Source: an uncultured Cryptobacterium sp. (GTDB taxonomy: Bacteria; Actinomycetota; Coriobacteriia; Coriobacteriales; Eggerthellaceae). From it: a stretch of 64,000 nucleotides of DNA. Position 1 is the stretch's first letter; every line of letters starts with the position of its first letter. Positions 32,540-41,520 of this stretch are shown here, one piece after another. The position numbers were made by a program, and so were the translations under genes. The DNA is taken from the NCBI GenBank assembly GCA_958410215.1, contig CATYOF010000004.1, forward strand, positions 62,001 to 126,000, given 5' to 3'. The notes below the pieces were generated by a model that ran no database searches, had not been told where the DNA came from, and worked only from the letters and a program-made list of their open reading frames with translations.

Positions 32540-33703
32540 TTACTTTGCCTTGTACTTCTTTACCAACTGACGACCAGCAATGTAGTTCATGATCTCAGTG
32601 GTGCCGCCACCCATTTCGTTACCACGGAGGTCAGCCCAAATGCGGCCAACGCGAATTTCCTTGGTGTAGCCAATAGCAGCATAAATTGCCATTGCCATGT
32701 CAGCTACGCGGGTAAGTTCCTTGCAGGCATAACCCTTGAGTAGAGCGGATTCAAGACGAGTGGATTCGCCGCGGTCGATCATGTCAACTACCTGATACAG
32801 GCGCATACGTACGTTTTGAATGATGTTTTCCATCTCGCAGAGATGTTCCTGGATCTGGGTCTGATGAGCGATAGGCTTCTTAAATGCGATACGCTCAGAA
32901 GCGTAAGCGCCAGCGTCATTCAATGCAGCCTGAGCAAGACCGAGAGAAGAAGCAACAACCAAGCAGCGTTCAAACTCGAGCTTCTTCATGAGAAGCTTCC
33001 AGCCCATGCCAGGTTCGCCAAGACGCATATCCTCGGTAAGAACTACGTTATCGAAGAACTGGTCTACGAAAGGAATTGCCTGCTGGCCAACCTTTTCAAG
33101 GTGAGCAACGGTAAAGCCAGGAGTGTCGTTAGGAACAAGCCACAAAGAGTACTTGTCGTTTTCGTAAGAAGGATCTTCATCCTTAGCTACAACCATGGTG
33201 TAGATAGAAAGACCGCCAAGGGTAACCCAGGTCTTCTGGCCATTCAGGATGTAGGTTCCGTCAGGCTGCTTCTTGGTTACGCAGGTCATAGCGTTGTTGT
33301 CGGAGCCAGCAGCAGGTTCAGAAATTGCGGAGCAAGCAATGCAGGTGCTTTCTACGTTTTCGATAGCATCCATGATCATTTCTTGCTGTTCTTTGGTGCC
33401 GAAGTCAATAACGTCGGTAATGGTGTTGAAGTCGGTTACGAAAGGAAGGGTAACACCAGTGAACTCATGAAGCTTTTCTACCAAAAGAACTTCGGTAAGC
33501 TTGTCTACCGGAACGCCACCAACTTCCTCAGGAAGGCCCAGCATCATAAAGCCAGCTTCGCGATATGCCATAGCTGCTTCGATGCTGATGTGATGATCTA
33601 CTTCGTAAGCCTGCTTTACCGCTTCATCAGTGAAGTAGCGGCTAGCATACTCACGAGCGCTTTCAATCAGCAATTCCTGTTCGTCAGTAAGCTGAAAATC
33701 CAT
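32540..33703 (-). CDS. Acyl-CoA dehydrogenase
   Basis: A 387-residue FAD enzyme starting MDFQLTDEQELL. FAD/substrate signatures are clear: CSAISEPAAGSD near 124-135 and NGQKTWVTLGG near 154-164. The Glu that acts as base in medium-chain enzymes (E in YEGT) is Gly here (GGGTTEI), but ELEFER-like Glu243/Glu245-Arg246 falls where isovaleryl-CoA and long-chain enzymes carry their base. CaiA also lacks the first site. It may work as an enoyl-CoA reductase or a short/branched-chain dehydrogenase; no electron-transfer flavoprotein genes are adjacent. Confidence 0.88.
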   Translation of the reverse strand: MDFQLTDEQELLIESAREYASRYFTDEAVKQAYEVDHHISIEAAMAYREAGFMMLGLPEEVGGVPVDKLTEVLLVEKLHEFTGVTLPFVTDFNTITDVIDFGTKEQQEMIMDAIENVESTCIACSAISEPAAGSDNNAMTCVTKKQPDGTYILNGQKTWVTLGGLSIYTMVVAKDEDPSYENDKYSLWLVPNDTPGFTVAHLEKVGQQAIPFVDQFFDNVVLTEDMRLGEPGMGWKLLMKKLEFERCLVVASSLGLAQAALNDAGAYASERIAFKKPIAHQTQIQEHLCEMENIIQNVRMRLYQVVDMIDRGESTRLESALLKGYACKELTRVADMAMAIYAAIGYTKEIRVGRIWADLRGNEMGGGTTEIMNYIAGRQLVKKYKAK

Positions 33704-33887
33704 AATTACGATCCTCTCCTCATTATTTGATCGAATGGAACAGAAAAACGACCAATGTTGAACGTCCTGTTCAAACCATATCCTAGCATTTGAACGCGTT
33801 TTGCTCTATGAGGGGAACTATTTACTTTTCGTATACTTTTTTTAAATTTCTGAAACTGATTCTTATAACAATTGTATAGATGCAAGT

Positions 33888-33932
33888 GAGACGGGAAAAA
33901 TGGAGTCACCAAGGAGCTCTGATTCCCGTCTC
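33888..33932 (-). terminator. Hairpin after the metallophosphoesterase gene
   Basis: GAGACGGGAA and TTCCCGTCTC (10 bp) enclose 25 nt. The expected T-run is weak, so termination is only possible. Confidence 0.4.
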
Positions 33933-33961
33933 GGCTTACTTAGAATGCTGCAGATAAGAGC

Positions 33962-36900
33962 TTAGTTTCTTAGCTTCCTCCATGCTATAGCTACAATCAG
34001 TGCTGCACTTCCCGCTACTATTGCCGCTCCCACGAAAAGTGGTGCAATAAAGTCACTGGTTTGAGCAAGACCAGATTTGTCGTCAGAGCCGGAAGTAGTG
34101 TTGTCTGAGGGGTTTGTATTGGTTGAATCGGCCGGATTGTTTTCGGTGTTGTTGGAATTATTGTTTCCAGAGTTGCCGTTATTTCCGCTGTTATTCCCGG
34201 AGTTATCTCCATTGCCGCCATCATTTCCACTGTTCGTATTTTCCTCAGAAAATACGACATGAACATTAACGGGTCCACTGACATTTTTGACCGTGAGCTG
34301 TGATCCGCTAAGTTCGTAATCAAGCCCTGCGGTAACGCTGATTTGCGCATTGTCTAAGCTGTAGTTCTTGTCGGGAGAAAGTGAGAAAACAACGTTATTG
34401 CCTTGCTCTACGACATAGGATCCATCATTTGTAGTTCCTTCTATGCCAATAACGCCATGTTCTGCGGTTGCAGTAACACTCCAGCAAATAGGCTGATTTT
34501 CAAAGTTTACAACTGCATCTTTAAGTTCTGTGTAGGCTTGTTCGATCGTGAGGTCTCGATTGCTTCCGTTAGCGACAGCGGTTGCGTTTTTAATGGCAAC
34601 TTCAAGTATTGCATGAAGATCTTCGTCATATACGCGTCCGTTTGCGCTATTGATTTCCTCTTGCTTAAGGAGATCCTGCGAATAAGTAATTGCCTGAGTA
34701 AGAACATCAAGGGAGGCAGAGTTTGAGGGGTCGGATACTGCATAAAGCGAAGCGATTTCCTCTTCACTCAAGGGGCGATCCCACATATCTAAATTGTCCA
34801 TAGTAAATCCGTTGGAGCCATATTGCTTGCCACCATCAACGCCGAGAAGCATATTGAGACCGCTGGTCATATCTCCAATTACGGAAATGTCGGTGGTCTG
34901 CACTAAGTCTCCATCGAAGTATGTGCGCGCTTTTTTCGCATCGCGGTCCACTTCAAATGACATCATGTGCCATGCGTTGGTGTAGCTAGCTACCGTGCCG
35001 GTGGCGTAACAGCCGTGGTCGTATACGTTGTCACCAAGAGTGAATTCGATCTTGGTCGAGTTGCTTCCTTCGGGAGCAACGTTAATGCCACTTCGATACC
35101 AGTTAGTCCAATTTTTATTCGAAATAAAGGAACCGTAGCCACCAAGATCTTCGGCGTTGATCCAGAAATTGATGGTGAGGTTTTTGTCGGTTCCTAAATT
35201 CCATTCTTCACGGTTTCCGAGGTCAACGTAATTGCTTGCGCCAGCAGGTATATATACTGCTCTTCCGTTATCCTCATTAAAGCTTTCAGTGAAAGAAACC
35301 GAACCATTTGCGCTGCCCGTTACACCAGAAATGCTATCGGATAGGTCGTCTTCGAAATCCATGCTGAAGAATTGCCCTTCAGAAATACCTTCAGGAAGCT
35401 GAGGCTGATTGGGTAATTCGGGGAAAGTAGCGCTACCTTCGGTTCGGAAGGTGTAAGTATAGGGCTCGGAAGCGTTTTCGAAATCATCATAGGCGACAAT
35501 GGACGCGGTGTAGTAACTCGCTGGCTGGAGTCCACTCAATTCGAATCCCATGGTATTGGGAGTCATATACCAGCGAGAGTAAGCTTTGAATGAACCGCTC
35601 ACACTTACCTGGCCGCCTTCACTAAAGTAGGGCACTTGCTTGGTGGTGTAGTTGACGGGATTGCCTGCGATATCGGTCAGAGTAATCTCGTAGTAGTTTA
35701 CTAGCTGGTCATCAGCTGCATGAGAAAACCCGAGAGTGGTAGAGGTTTCGGTGGTGTTGGATGTGGTTACTTCGGTATCATCTTTCCACCAAGGGGCGAT
35801 AGTGGAGCGATTCTCGTCAGTGTAGGTAAATCCTTCCTTACCGAGCGTTGTGTCGACTACCCAAGGCATCCCAATCCAACGATTGTGAGTCATATCGTAG
35901 CGACGAATTACGGTAGAACCGTCTTCGAGTACGGAAATAAAGTTGCATGTTGCCTCATAAGGGGTAAGGGAGCCTTCGGTTCTGTCGCCTTGTCCGCCAT
36001 TAAAATATCCCGAATCAATACACGGACCATCCTGATAGATGTAGTTCATCGAACCATTTTCGAAAAAGGTGAAGTCCTTTTGGTAAATGCTTGTTTCGGG
36101 CTCTACAGAAAAGTGGGTGTGCGCAGATCCTACAAATGCCTGGGGATAATCCTTTAAGAGATCCTGTAGATATCCAGGCGCAGCTGAATTAGCGATGTCG
36201 TAGTTGGCATGAAAGGGGCCGCCTAGAGAGGTGTTGGCGTATCCGCTATGAGTTTGAATGAAGATTGGTTTGGTGGGGTCATAATCAGGGGTACTTGAGA
36301 TTTCTTCAAGGGTTGTCTTTAGGAAGTCGGTATAGTCCCAGTAATCAAGAGAAATAAAGTCATATCCGTTGATCTTGATATGAATATTGCCTTTGCCAGT
36401 TTCGGCGTCAGGGTAGAACCATTTTTCGTCGTCTTTGTGATTGATATCCATTACGGTTCCGAATAGAGTCGGAATATCATGGTTTCCACTGGCGAGTAGC
36501 ATGGTTGCATCAGGGAAATTTTCGGAGAGCGATCGCTCTACTGCACAGTACCAACCGCCTGCGCGTGATGCATGAATGTCGGTTTTGTCACTATTGTTCC
36601 AGGCATTCATCTCGGGGCTGTTGGCACCTACTACATCGCCGTTATCTAGAACTGCTTGGACGTCGAAATTGTGGCTTGCCGCCCAATCGGCAACGGCTTT
36701 AAGACGGTAATTCTTTTCGTTGTATGATGCTTCGGTCGTATCGGTTCCTTCTTCTCCTCCGCCAAATTCGGTATCGGACATGCTGATAAAGGTAAGCTTG
36801 GTGGCAGCGGAGTCGTAGGCATTATTGGCCTCGTCGATTTTTTCTTGCGTCATTTCTTCGGCGTTGGAAGTGCTTTGTGCTTCTGCATTTGCTGCAAAGG

Positions 36901-36997
36901 CTATAGCAGGGGTGCCGGAGAGTGCAAGGGTGAGTGCTGCGCACAAGCACGCAGTTTTGAGCGTGTAGGCTTTAAGGCGCCCAAGCAAGTGGCCCAT
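33962..36997 (-). CDS. Cell-surface metallophosphoesterase with LamG-like domain and sortase-type tail
   Basis: A 1011-residue exported protein. Signal peptide about 1-36; calcineurin-like phosphoesterase about 48-340 (SDTEFGG, DNGDVVGA, ASGNHDIP, QTHSGY, GSAHTHF); a fibronectin-like stretch about 390-530; a LamG/concanavalin-like domain about 548-735 (YVDLGNREEWNL, INFWINAEDLGG, DNLDMWDRPLSEEE); helical and beta modules; an Asn/Gly/Ser spacer; then LAQTSD (977-982), a hydrophobic helix and RKLRN. The tail is a sortase sorting signal in layout but the motif deviates from LPxTG. Likely role: wall-bound hydrolysis of phosphate esters in host or extracellular material. Substrate unknown. Confidence 0.85.
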   Translation of the reverse strand: MGHLLGRLKAYTLKTACLCAALTLALSGTPAIAFAANAEAQSTSNAEEMTQEKIDEANNAYDSAATKLTFISMSDTEFGGGEEGTDTTEASYNEKNYRLKAVADWAASHNFDVQAVLDNGDVVGANSPEMNAWNNSDKTDIHASRAGGWYCAVERSLSENFPDATMLLASGNHDIPTLFGTVMDINHKDDEKWFYPDAETGKGNIHIKINGYDFISLDYWDYTDFLKTTLEEISSTPDYDPTKPIFIQTHSGYANTSLGGPFHANYDIANSAAPGYLQDLLKDYPQAFVGSAHTHFSVEPETSIYQKDFTFFENGSMNYIYQDGPCIDSGYFNGGQGDRTEGSLTPYEATCNFISVLEDGSTVIRRYDMTHNRWIGMPWVVDTTLGKEGFTYTDENRSTIAPWWKDDTEVTTSNTTETSTTLGFSHAADDQLVNYYEITLTDIAGNPVNYTTKQVPYFSEGGQVSVSGSFKAYSRWYMTPNTMGFELSGLQPASYYTASIVAYDDFENASEPYTYTFRTEGSATFPELPNQPQLPEGISEGQFFSMDFEDDLSDSISGVTGSANGSVSFTESFNEDNGRAVYIPAGASNYVDLGNREEWNLGTDKNLTINFWINAEDLGGYGSFISNKNWTNWYRSGINVAPEGSNSTKIEFTLGDNVYDHGCYATGTVASYTNAWHMMSFEVDRDAKKARTYFDGDLVQTTDISVIGDMTSGLNMLLGVDGGKQYGSNGFTMDNLDMWDRPLSEEEIASLYAVSDPSNSASLDVLTQAITYSQDLLKQEEINSANGRVYDEDLHAILEVAIKNATAVANGSNRDLTIEQAYTELKDAVVNFENQPICWSVTATAEHGVIGIEGTTNDGSYVVEQGNNVVFSLSPDKNYSLDNAQISVTAGLDYELSGSQLTVKNVSGPVNVHVVFSEENTNSGNDGGNGDNSGNNSGNNGNSGNNNSNNTENNPADSTNTNPSDNTTSGSDDKSGLAQTSDFIAPLFVGAAIVAGSAALIVAIAWRKLRN

Positions 36998-37276
36998 TGA
37001 TTCCTCCTTTGTTTACATCGTGATCTGGAAAGCCAGAAACAATCCTAGAGAGGCGATGTAAAAACGAGGGAAGGAGAACGTAAGAAACTCGTTGCTCTTA
37101 GTGATGAATTGTTTCAAGATGTAAGATCTTCTCCATCGAGAATAATTGCGGTCAAAAATGTGATATGCAGCAGTGTGGTAGGGAATGGCCGCCCTGAGTT
37201 TTCAAATCACCGCAGAAAAGGATCTAAACTATTTTGAGAAGAATCCAAAAAACGAGAAACCGCATAAGAAAAGCAT

Positions 37277-38479
37277 CTACTGATGTGAGGAATCCTTGCT
37301 TTCTTGATAGGTCAGTAAGGCTAAAAGCGGCATGACGAGCACGGTCAATGCTCCTGCGGAAACTAAAACCGAAGCTAGCGATGAAGACATGGCGCCTGCG
37401 CTTACCGCAACCGAGGTAACTGCAACGATAAGGGGAAGTGCGGTAGTGCAGTAAAGAGAAACGGTAACTTGATTACGCCAACCAAGCGCTTTGACTTCGG
37501 GTGTCTTGTCGGTGCGTAATGCAATAAAGATAGGTACCGCGCGAATCAAGAGAAGCATTGCAATAAATCCAATTAAAAGGAGTGGTTGGTTTAATACTGC
37601 AGTAACTTCAATTTTGGCGCCAGAAACTACAAAAAACAAAGGAATTAAAAACCCATACCCAATGGCATTTAATTTTTCTTCAAGAACATGGTCGTTTTCA
37701 GGAACGATGTAGCGCAGGATAAAGCCTGCGGCAAAGGCGCCCAGAACAATATCTAGGTCAAAAATTGCTGAAACTGCTACAAGTCCAACGAGTAGGAACA
37801 TGGTCACGCGCACGAATGTTTGCGAAGTGGTATTGCGTCCTCGAGAAAGAACCAGAAATATTTGATGTTCAGCTTTTGCTAGTCTTTGGCCCAAAACCGC
37901 AACGAGTACCGCAAGAACAATAAAGGCAAATAAGATAATTACCGTGATCCATGGGGCGCGGGTAGAGAGCAAAAGCGCCATAGCGATAACGGGGCCCAAT
38001 TCTCCCCACATGCCATAGGCAAGAACGCTTTCACCTGTTTTTTGAGCAAAAATACCACGTTCTTTCAAGATTGGCATAAGTGCTCCGATGGCGGTGGTGG
38101 TAAGTGCGATGGCGAGGGCTAGAGCATCAATGGAAAGTTCGCCAAAGGAAGCATGATAAATACTCATAATAAGGGCAAATGCTAAAGCGAGTGTGGCGAG
38201 CCATGTTTTCAACCCTCGCTTACCTTCGCGACCTGTGATGGTTTGCGGATTGATTTCAAATCCAGCAAGCAAGAAAAGCATGGCGCAACCTAAGTCAGAT
38301 AAAAACAAAACGCTTTCATCGAGCCAAATTTGGTTTAGGACTGAAGGCCCCAGTAAGGCACCGCCTATGAGGAGTAAAACGGTTTCTGGTATCGGTTTTT
38401 TAGGGATGAGGTTTGCGATAAGTGGAGCAAGCGCCGCTATGAGGGCGATAAGAGCGAGAGATATGAAATCGTGAGTCAT
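37277..38479 (-). CDS. CPA2-family cation:proton antiporter
   Basis: A 400-residue protein with about 12 helices and the family's features: GFEINPQTITGREGKRGLKTW in the third or fourth helix region, TTTAIGALMPILKERG, and DIVLGAFAAGFILRY with the transport-site Asp. No TrkA-N (RCK) domain follows, so it resembles the membrane part of KefB/GerN-like proteins. It exchanges Na+ or K+ for protons. Transcribed alone; regulation not evident. Confidence 0.85.
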   Translation of the reverse strand: MTHDFISLALIALIAALAPLIANLIPKKPIPETVLLLIGGALLGPSVLNQIWLDESVLFLSDLGCAMLFLLAGFEINPQTITGREGKRGLKTWLATLALAFALIMSIYHASFGELSIDALALAIALTTTAIGALMPILKERGIFAQKTGESVLAYGMWGELGPVIAMALLLSTRAPWITVIILFAFIVLAVLVAVLGQRLAKAEHQIFLVLSRGRNTTSQTFVRVTMFLLVGLVAVSAIFDLDIVLGAFAAGFILRYIVPENDHVLEEKLNAIGYGFLIPLFFVVSGAKIEVTAVLNQPLLLIGFIAMLLLIRAVPIFIALRTDKTPEVKALGWRNQVTVSLYCTTALPLIVAVTSVAVSAGAMSSSLASVLVSAGALTVLVMPLLALLTYQESKDSSHQ

Positions 38480-38858
38480 ATGAGGCTGATCCTTAGGGTT
38501 GGAAAATGACGACGCATATGGTGAAGTCTAGGTTGTTATGACGTGTATGTTTAAAAGTAGCTGGAAAAGACTACGAATGTTTCTGATGAGAACGGATGGA
38601 TTATAACAAGATAAAAGTAAGAACTCCTTTTCAAAGTGATTTTCTTAGGTAGTATAAAAAAGCTTTTTACTCGGAAGTCAAAAGAGGCTAAGGGTAAATA
38701 AGTAAAGAGCTCAAAGAAACAGCTATTAAGAAACAGCCATCAAATAACTAAGAGTGGCAACCAGAAGCAAAGCCGAATCGCCGGATGAGTGGACATGCTG
38801 ATCGGGTGGATAGGTGGATTTGCTCGGTAGTAGAGACGTGCGGAGGTTTTTGCGTCCT
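38480..38858. other. Intergenic region between divergent transporter genes
   Basis: No gene is supported. AAGAAACAGC occurs at 38714 and 38728 (14-nt period). Promoters for the antiporter (minus) and MFS gene (plus) must be here; none was convincing. Confidence 0.4.
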
Positions 38859-40046
38859 ATGATGCAGAAGAAACAACGAATGAATTTAAGAGAAGCACTA
38901 CCGTTGGCAGGTATTACGGTTTCCACATTTATCTTCTGTACGTCTGAATTTATGCCTGTAGCGCTTCTGACCGATATTGCGCTCAGCTTTTCTGTCACAG
39001 AATCTCAAGCCGGCATGCTTATTTCAGTATACGCATGGATGGTGATGTTACTCTCGCTGCCTCTTATGATCGCTGCTTCACGAATTGGGTTTCGCCGTTT
39101 GTTTTTGATAATTGTGGCGTTATTTACTTTTGGACAGCTGCTTTCTTCACTTGCTACCAGTTATTTTATGCTTATGGCAGCGCGTATTGTGGTGGCCTGT
39201 GCTCATGCTATTTTCTGGTCGATTGCGCCTCCTATGGCAGTGAGGGTGGTGAGCGAAGATCATCGCCATATGGCATTAGGAATGGTGGTGATGGGCGAAT
39301 CAGTTGCTTTGATTGCTGGTTTACCCCTTGGGCGTGTTATTGGTTTGGCGCTTGGATGGCGCATGACGTTTGCTTGCGTTGCGATAATTACCGTCATTAT
39401 TTTTATTTATCTTTACTTTGTGCTTCCTGCTATTCCTGCAACAAAGCCCTTCTCGGTTCGTAGGTTGCCAGTACTTTTTAAAACAAAAACACTTCGGAGC
39501 CTTTACCTGTTCGTTGGGGTTATGATGACCGCCTATTATATGTGCTATAGCTATATCGAACCTTACCTATTACAGAGCGTTGGATTAGAAGAGCAGACCG
39601 TAACCGTAGTAATTGCGTTTTTTGGGGTGGCTGGCATCCTAGGGAGCGTTCTGTTTTCGAAGATATATGCCCGACAACGAGTAAAGTTTCTCTGCGGGTG
39701 TCTTCTGGGCTTGGTGACTGCATTCTTTGTTCTCTTTGTAAGCCAAGAATTTTTAATAGGGGTACTGGGCGCGTGCGTAGTACTAGGAATGGGAAGTACC
39801 GCAATGAATGCTGCCTTGCAATCGGAAGTAATTCGATATTCGAATCTTGATGATCAAGCGGTAGCTACTTCAATTATCTCTGCAATTTTTAATTTTGGAA
39901 TTGGTAGTGGCTCTGCCTTAGGTGGAGTAGTGACCAGTTGCGTTTCGGTTGGAAGCATCGGTGTGGCAGCGGGAGCTTTGGGGCTTGTTGCTTTTCTTTA
40001 TTGTGCGATAGTTCTCATTCCGCGTTTACGTATTGCGCGCACTTAA
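38859..40046 (+). CDS. MFS exporter, SotB/AraJ-like (drug:H+ antiporter 1)
   Basis: About 395 residues and 12 helices. Signatures: EFMPVALLTDIA in helix 1, SRIGFRRLFLI in the loop 2-3 position, and motif-C-like GESVALIAGLPLGRVIGLALGWR in helix 5, as in sugar-efflux and chloramphenicol-efflux transporters. The start is uncertain: GTG 38814, ATG 38859 (GGAGG 14 nt upstream) or ATG 38881 are all in frame; 38859 was preferred. Substrate unknown. It is the last gene of the segment interrupting the ribosomal cluster. Confidence 0.82.
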   Translation: MMQKKQRMNLREALPLAGITVSTFIFCTSEFMPVALLTDIALSFSVTESQAGMLISVYAWMVMLLSLPLMIAASRIGFRRLFLIIVALFTFGQLLSSLATSYFMLMAARIVVACAHAIFWSIAPPMAVRVVSEDHRHMALGMVVMGESVALIAGLPLGRVIGLALGWRMTFACVAIITVIIFIYLYFVLPAIPATKPFSVRRLPVLFKTKTLRSLYLFVGVMMTAYYMCYSYIEPYLLQSVGLEEQTVTVVIAFFGVAGILGSVLFSKIYARQRVKFLCGCLLGLVTAFFVLFVSQEFLIGVLGACVVLGMGSTAMNAALQSEVIRYSNLDDQAVATSIISAIFNFGIGSGSALGGVVTSCVSVGSIGVAAGALGLVAFLYCAIVLIPRLRIART

Positions 40047-40212
40047 AGCACCTTTTATTGTTTGAGTAATAGACGGCAAGAAATAATAAATAGTGAGAGT
40101 AGATGGCAAGAGGCCCTGAGCAGCAATATGAGTTCTCAAGTTAATGCTTTCCCTCTGGCTTTCAAGACAACTGTGAATTCTTTGCGAAGAAATAAAGACC
40201 CCAACTTTTAAC
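40047..40212. other. Intergenic region before the rplB promoter
   Basis: Two related segments ending in GGCAAGA (near 40071-40078 and 40104-40111) form another diverged tandem duplication. No terminator with a clear T-run is seen after the MFS gene. Confidence 0.4.
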
Positions 40213-40241
40213 TTGCATAGCTGGTGATTCGTAAGTATAAT
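40213..40241 (+). promoter_or_regulatory. Strong sigma-70 promoter of rplB
   Basis: TTGCAT (40213-40218), a 17-nt spacer and a perfect TATAAT (40236-40241). It starts the second ribosomal transcript with a leader of about 145 nt. Confidence 0.82.
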
Positions 40242-40262
40242 TCTCGTTTGCGTCTGGCTGTT

Positions 40263-40285
40263 TATGGATACACCCGGGCGCGTGG
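40263..40285 (+). promoter_or_regulatory. Leader element shared with rpsL
   Basis: Core ACACCCGG and end GCGTGG, 20 of 23 nt identical to 19298-19320. Here CCCGGGCG can pair with CGCCGGG at about 40297-40303 (one bulge), giving a GC-rich hairpin in the 5' leader. Confidence 0.6.
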
Positions 40286-40394
40286 TAACTCGGAGTCGCC
40301 GGGAGCCCTCTCCCAAAGGTTCTCATGGCGGTGATGGAGACCACATAAGACCGAGGGCATGAACAAGCTGTTCAAGCCCATAGAAAGGAAGAAA

Positions 40395-41225
40395 ATGGGA
40401 GTAAAACAATACAAGCCCACAAGCCCTGGGCGTCGCTTCCAGACCGTCTCGGATTTTGCTGACATTACCAGCACCACTCCTGAGAAGTCTCTGTTAGCAC
40501 CTCTGCCCAAGAAGGCTGGCCGTAACAACAACGGTCGCGTTACCACCCGTCATCAGGGTGGCGGTACCAAGCGTCGTTACCGCATCATCGACTTTAAGCG
40601 CAACAAGGATGGCATTCCTGCTAAGGTTGCAACGATCGAGTACGACCCTAACCGCAGCGCACGTATCGCTCTTCTTCACTATGCAGACGGTGAAAAGCGC
40701 TACATCCTTCATCCAAAGGGCCTCAAAGTTGGCGAAACCGTAATCTCTGGCGCTGATGCTGACATTAAGCCAGGCAACGCATTGCCCTTATCCGCAATTC
40801 CCGTAGGTACGCTCATCCATGCTGTTGAGCTTCAGCCTGGTCGCGGTGCTGCAATTGCTCGCTCTGCTGGCACCAGCATTCAGCTCATGGGCAAGGAAGG
40901 CAACTACGCAATTCTTCGCATGCCTTCTTCTGAAATGCGTCGTGTTTTGGTTACCTGCCGCGCAACCGTAGGTGAAGTTGGCAACGCTGAACATGGCAAC
41001 ATCAAAATTGGTAAAGCTGGCCGTAACCGTTGGAAGGGCATTCGTCCCAGCGTTCGTGGTACGGTTATGAACCCAGTAGACCATCCTCATGGTGGTGGTG
41101 AAGGTAAGAACAAGTCTTCCGGTCGTCACCCTGTTACCCCATGGGGCGTATCCACCAAGGGTCACCGCACCCGCAACCCCAAGAAGGCTACAAGCCGCTT
41201 GATCATCCGTCGTCGCAAGAAGTAG
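40395..41225 (+). CDS. rplB: Ribosomal protein L2
   Basis: A 276-residue protein, MGVKQYKPTSPGRRFQTVSDF onward, with the peptidyl-transferase-proximal MNPVDHPHGGGEGK (the conserved His) and C-terminal TSRLIIRRRKK. ATG 40395 was chosen (GAAAGGAAG just before it, length of the family) over ATG 40359. It opens the second half of the ribosomal cluster, 16 kb from rplW. Confidence 0.97.
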   Translation: MGVKQYKPTSPGRRFQTVSDFADITSTTPEKSLLAPLPKKAGRNNNGRVTTRHQGGGTKRRYRIIDFKRNKDGIPAKVATIEYDPNRSARIALLHYADGEKRYILHPKGLKVGETVISGADADIKPGNALPLSAIPVGTLIHAVELQPGRGAAIARSAGTSIQLMGKEGNYAILRMPSSEMRRVLVTCRATVGEVGNAEHGNIKIGKAGRNRWKGIRPSVRGTVMNPVDHPHGGGEGKNKSSGRHPVTPWGVSTKGHRTRNPKKATSRLIIRRRKK

Positions 41226-41249
41226 CGCCCGATCGCTTAAGGAGAAACA

Positions 41250-41507
41250 TTGAGCAGAAGTTTGAAAAAAGGTCCATTCGTGGAACCTCGCCTTCTCAAT
41301 CGCATCGTGGCGATGAACGAAGCAGGCGAAAAGAATGTCATCAAGACTTGGTCGCGTTCTTCTACCATTTTCCCAGAGATGGTTGGTCATACCATCGCTG
41401 TGCATGATGGCCGCAAGCACGTACCAGTGTATGTAACCGAGTCCATGGTTGGACACAAGTTGGGCGAATTTGCTCCAACCCGTACCTTCCGTGGTCACGA
41501 CAAGTAA
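41250..41507 (+). CDS. rpsS: Ribosomal protein S19
   Basis: An 85-residue protein, SRSLKKGPFVEPRLL to KLGEFAPTRTFRGH. It starts with TTG (41250) behind AAGGAG. It contacts S13 and the A-site finger in the 30S head. Confidence 0.97.
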   Translation: MSRSLKKGPFVEPRLLNRIVAMNEAGEKNVIKTWSRSSTIFPEMVGHTIAVHDGRKHVPVYVTESMVGHKLGEFAPTRTFRGHDK

Positions 41508-41520
41508 GAAAGGGTGAAAC

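Noticed and set aside
29139..33703. A carnitine (cai) operon
   Set aside because: The CoA-transferase looks closer to FldA/HadA, and CaiC-, CaiD- and CaiT-like genes are missing.
32816..33730. A 304-codon plus-strand frame over the acyl-CoA dehydrogenase gene
   Set aside because: It is a shadow of the minus-strand gene, whose FAD motifs are unmistakable.
24411..40394. The 16-kb segment as a genomic island
   Set aside because: No integrase, tRNA target or direct repeats flank it, and its codon use looks like that of its surroundings. Rearrangement is as likely as transfer.
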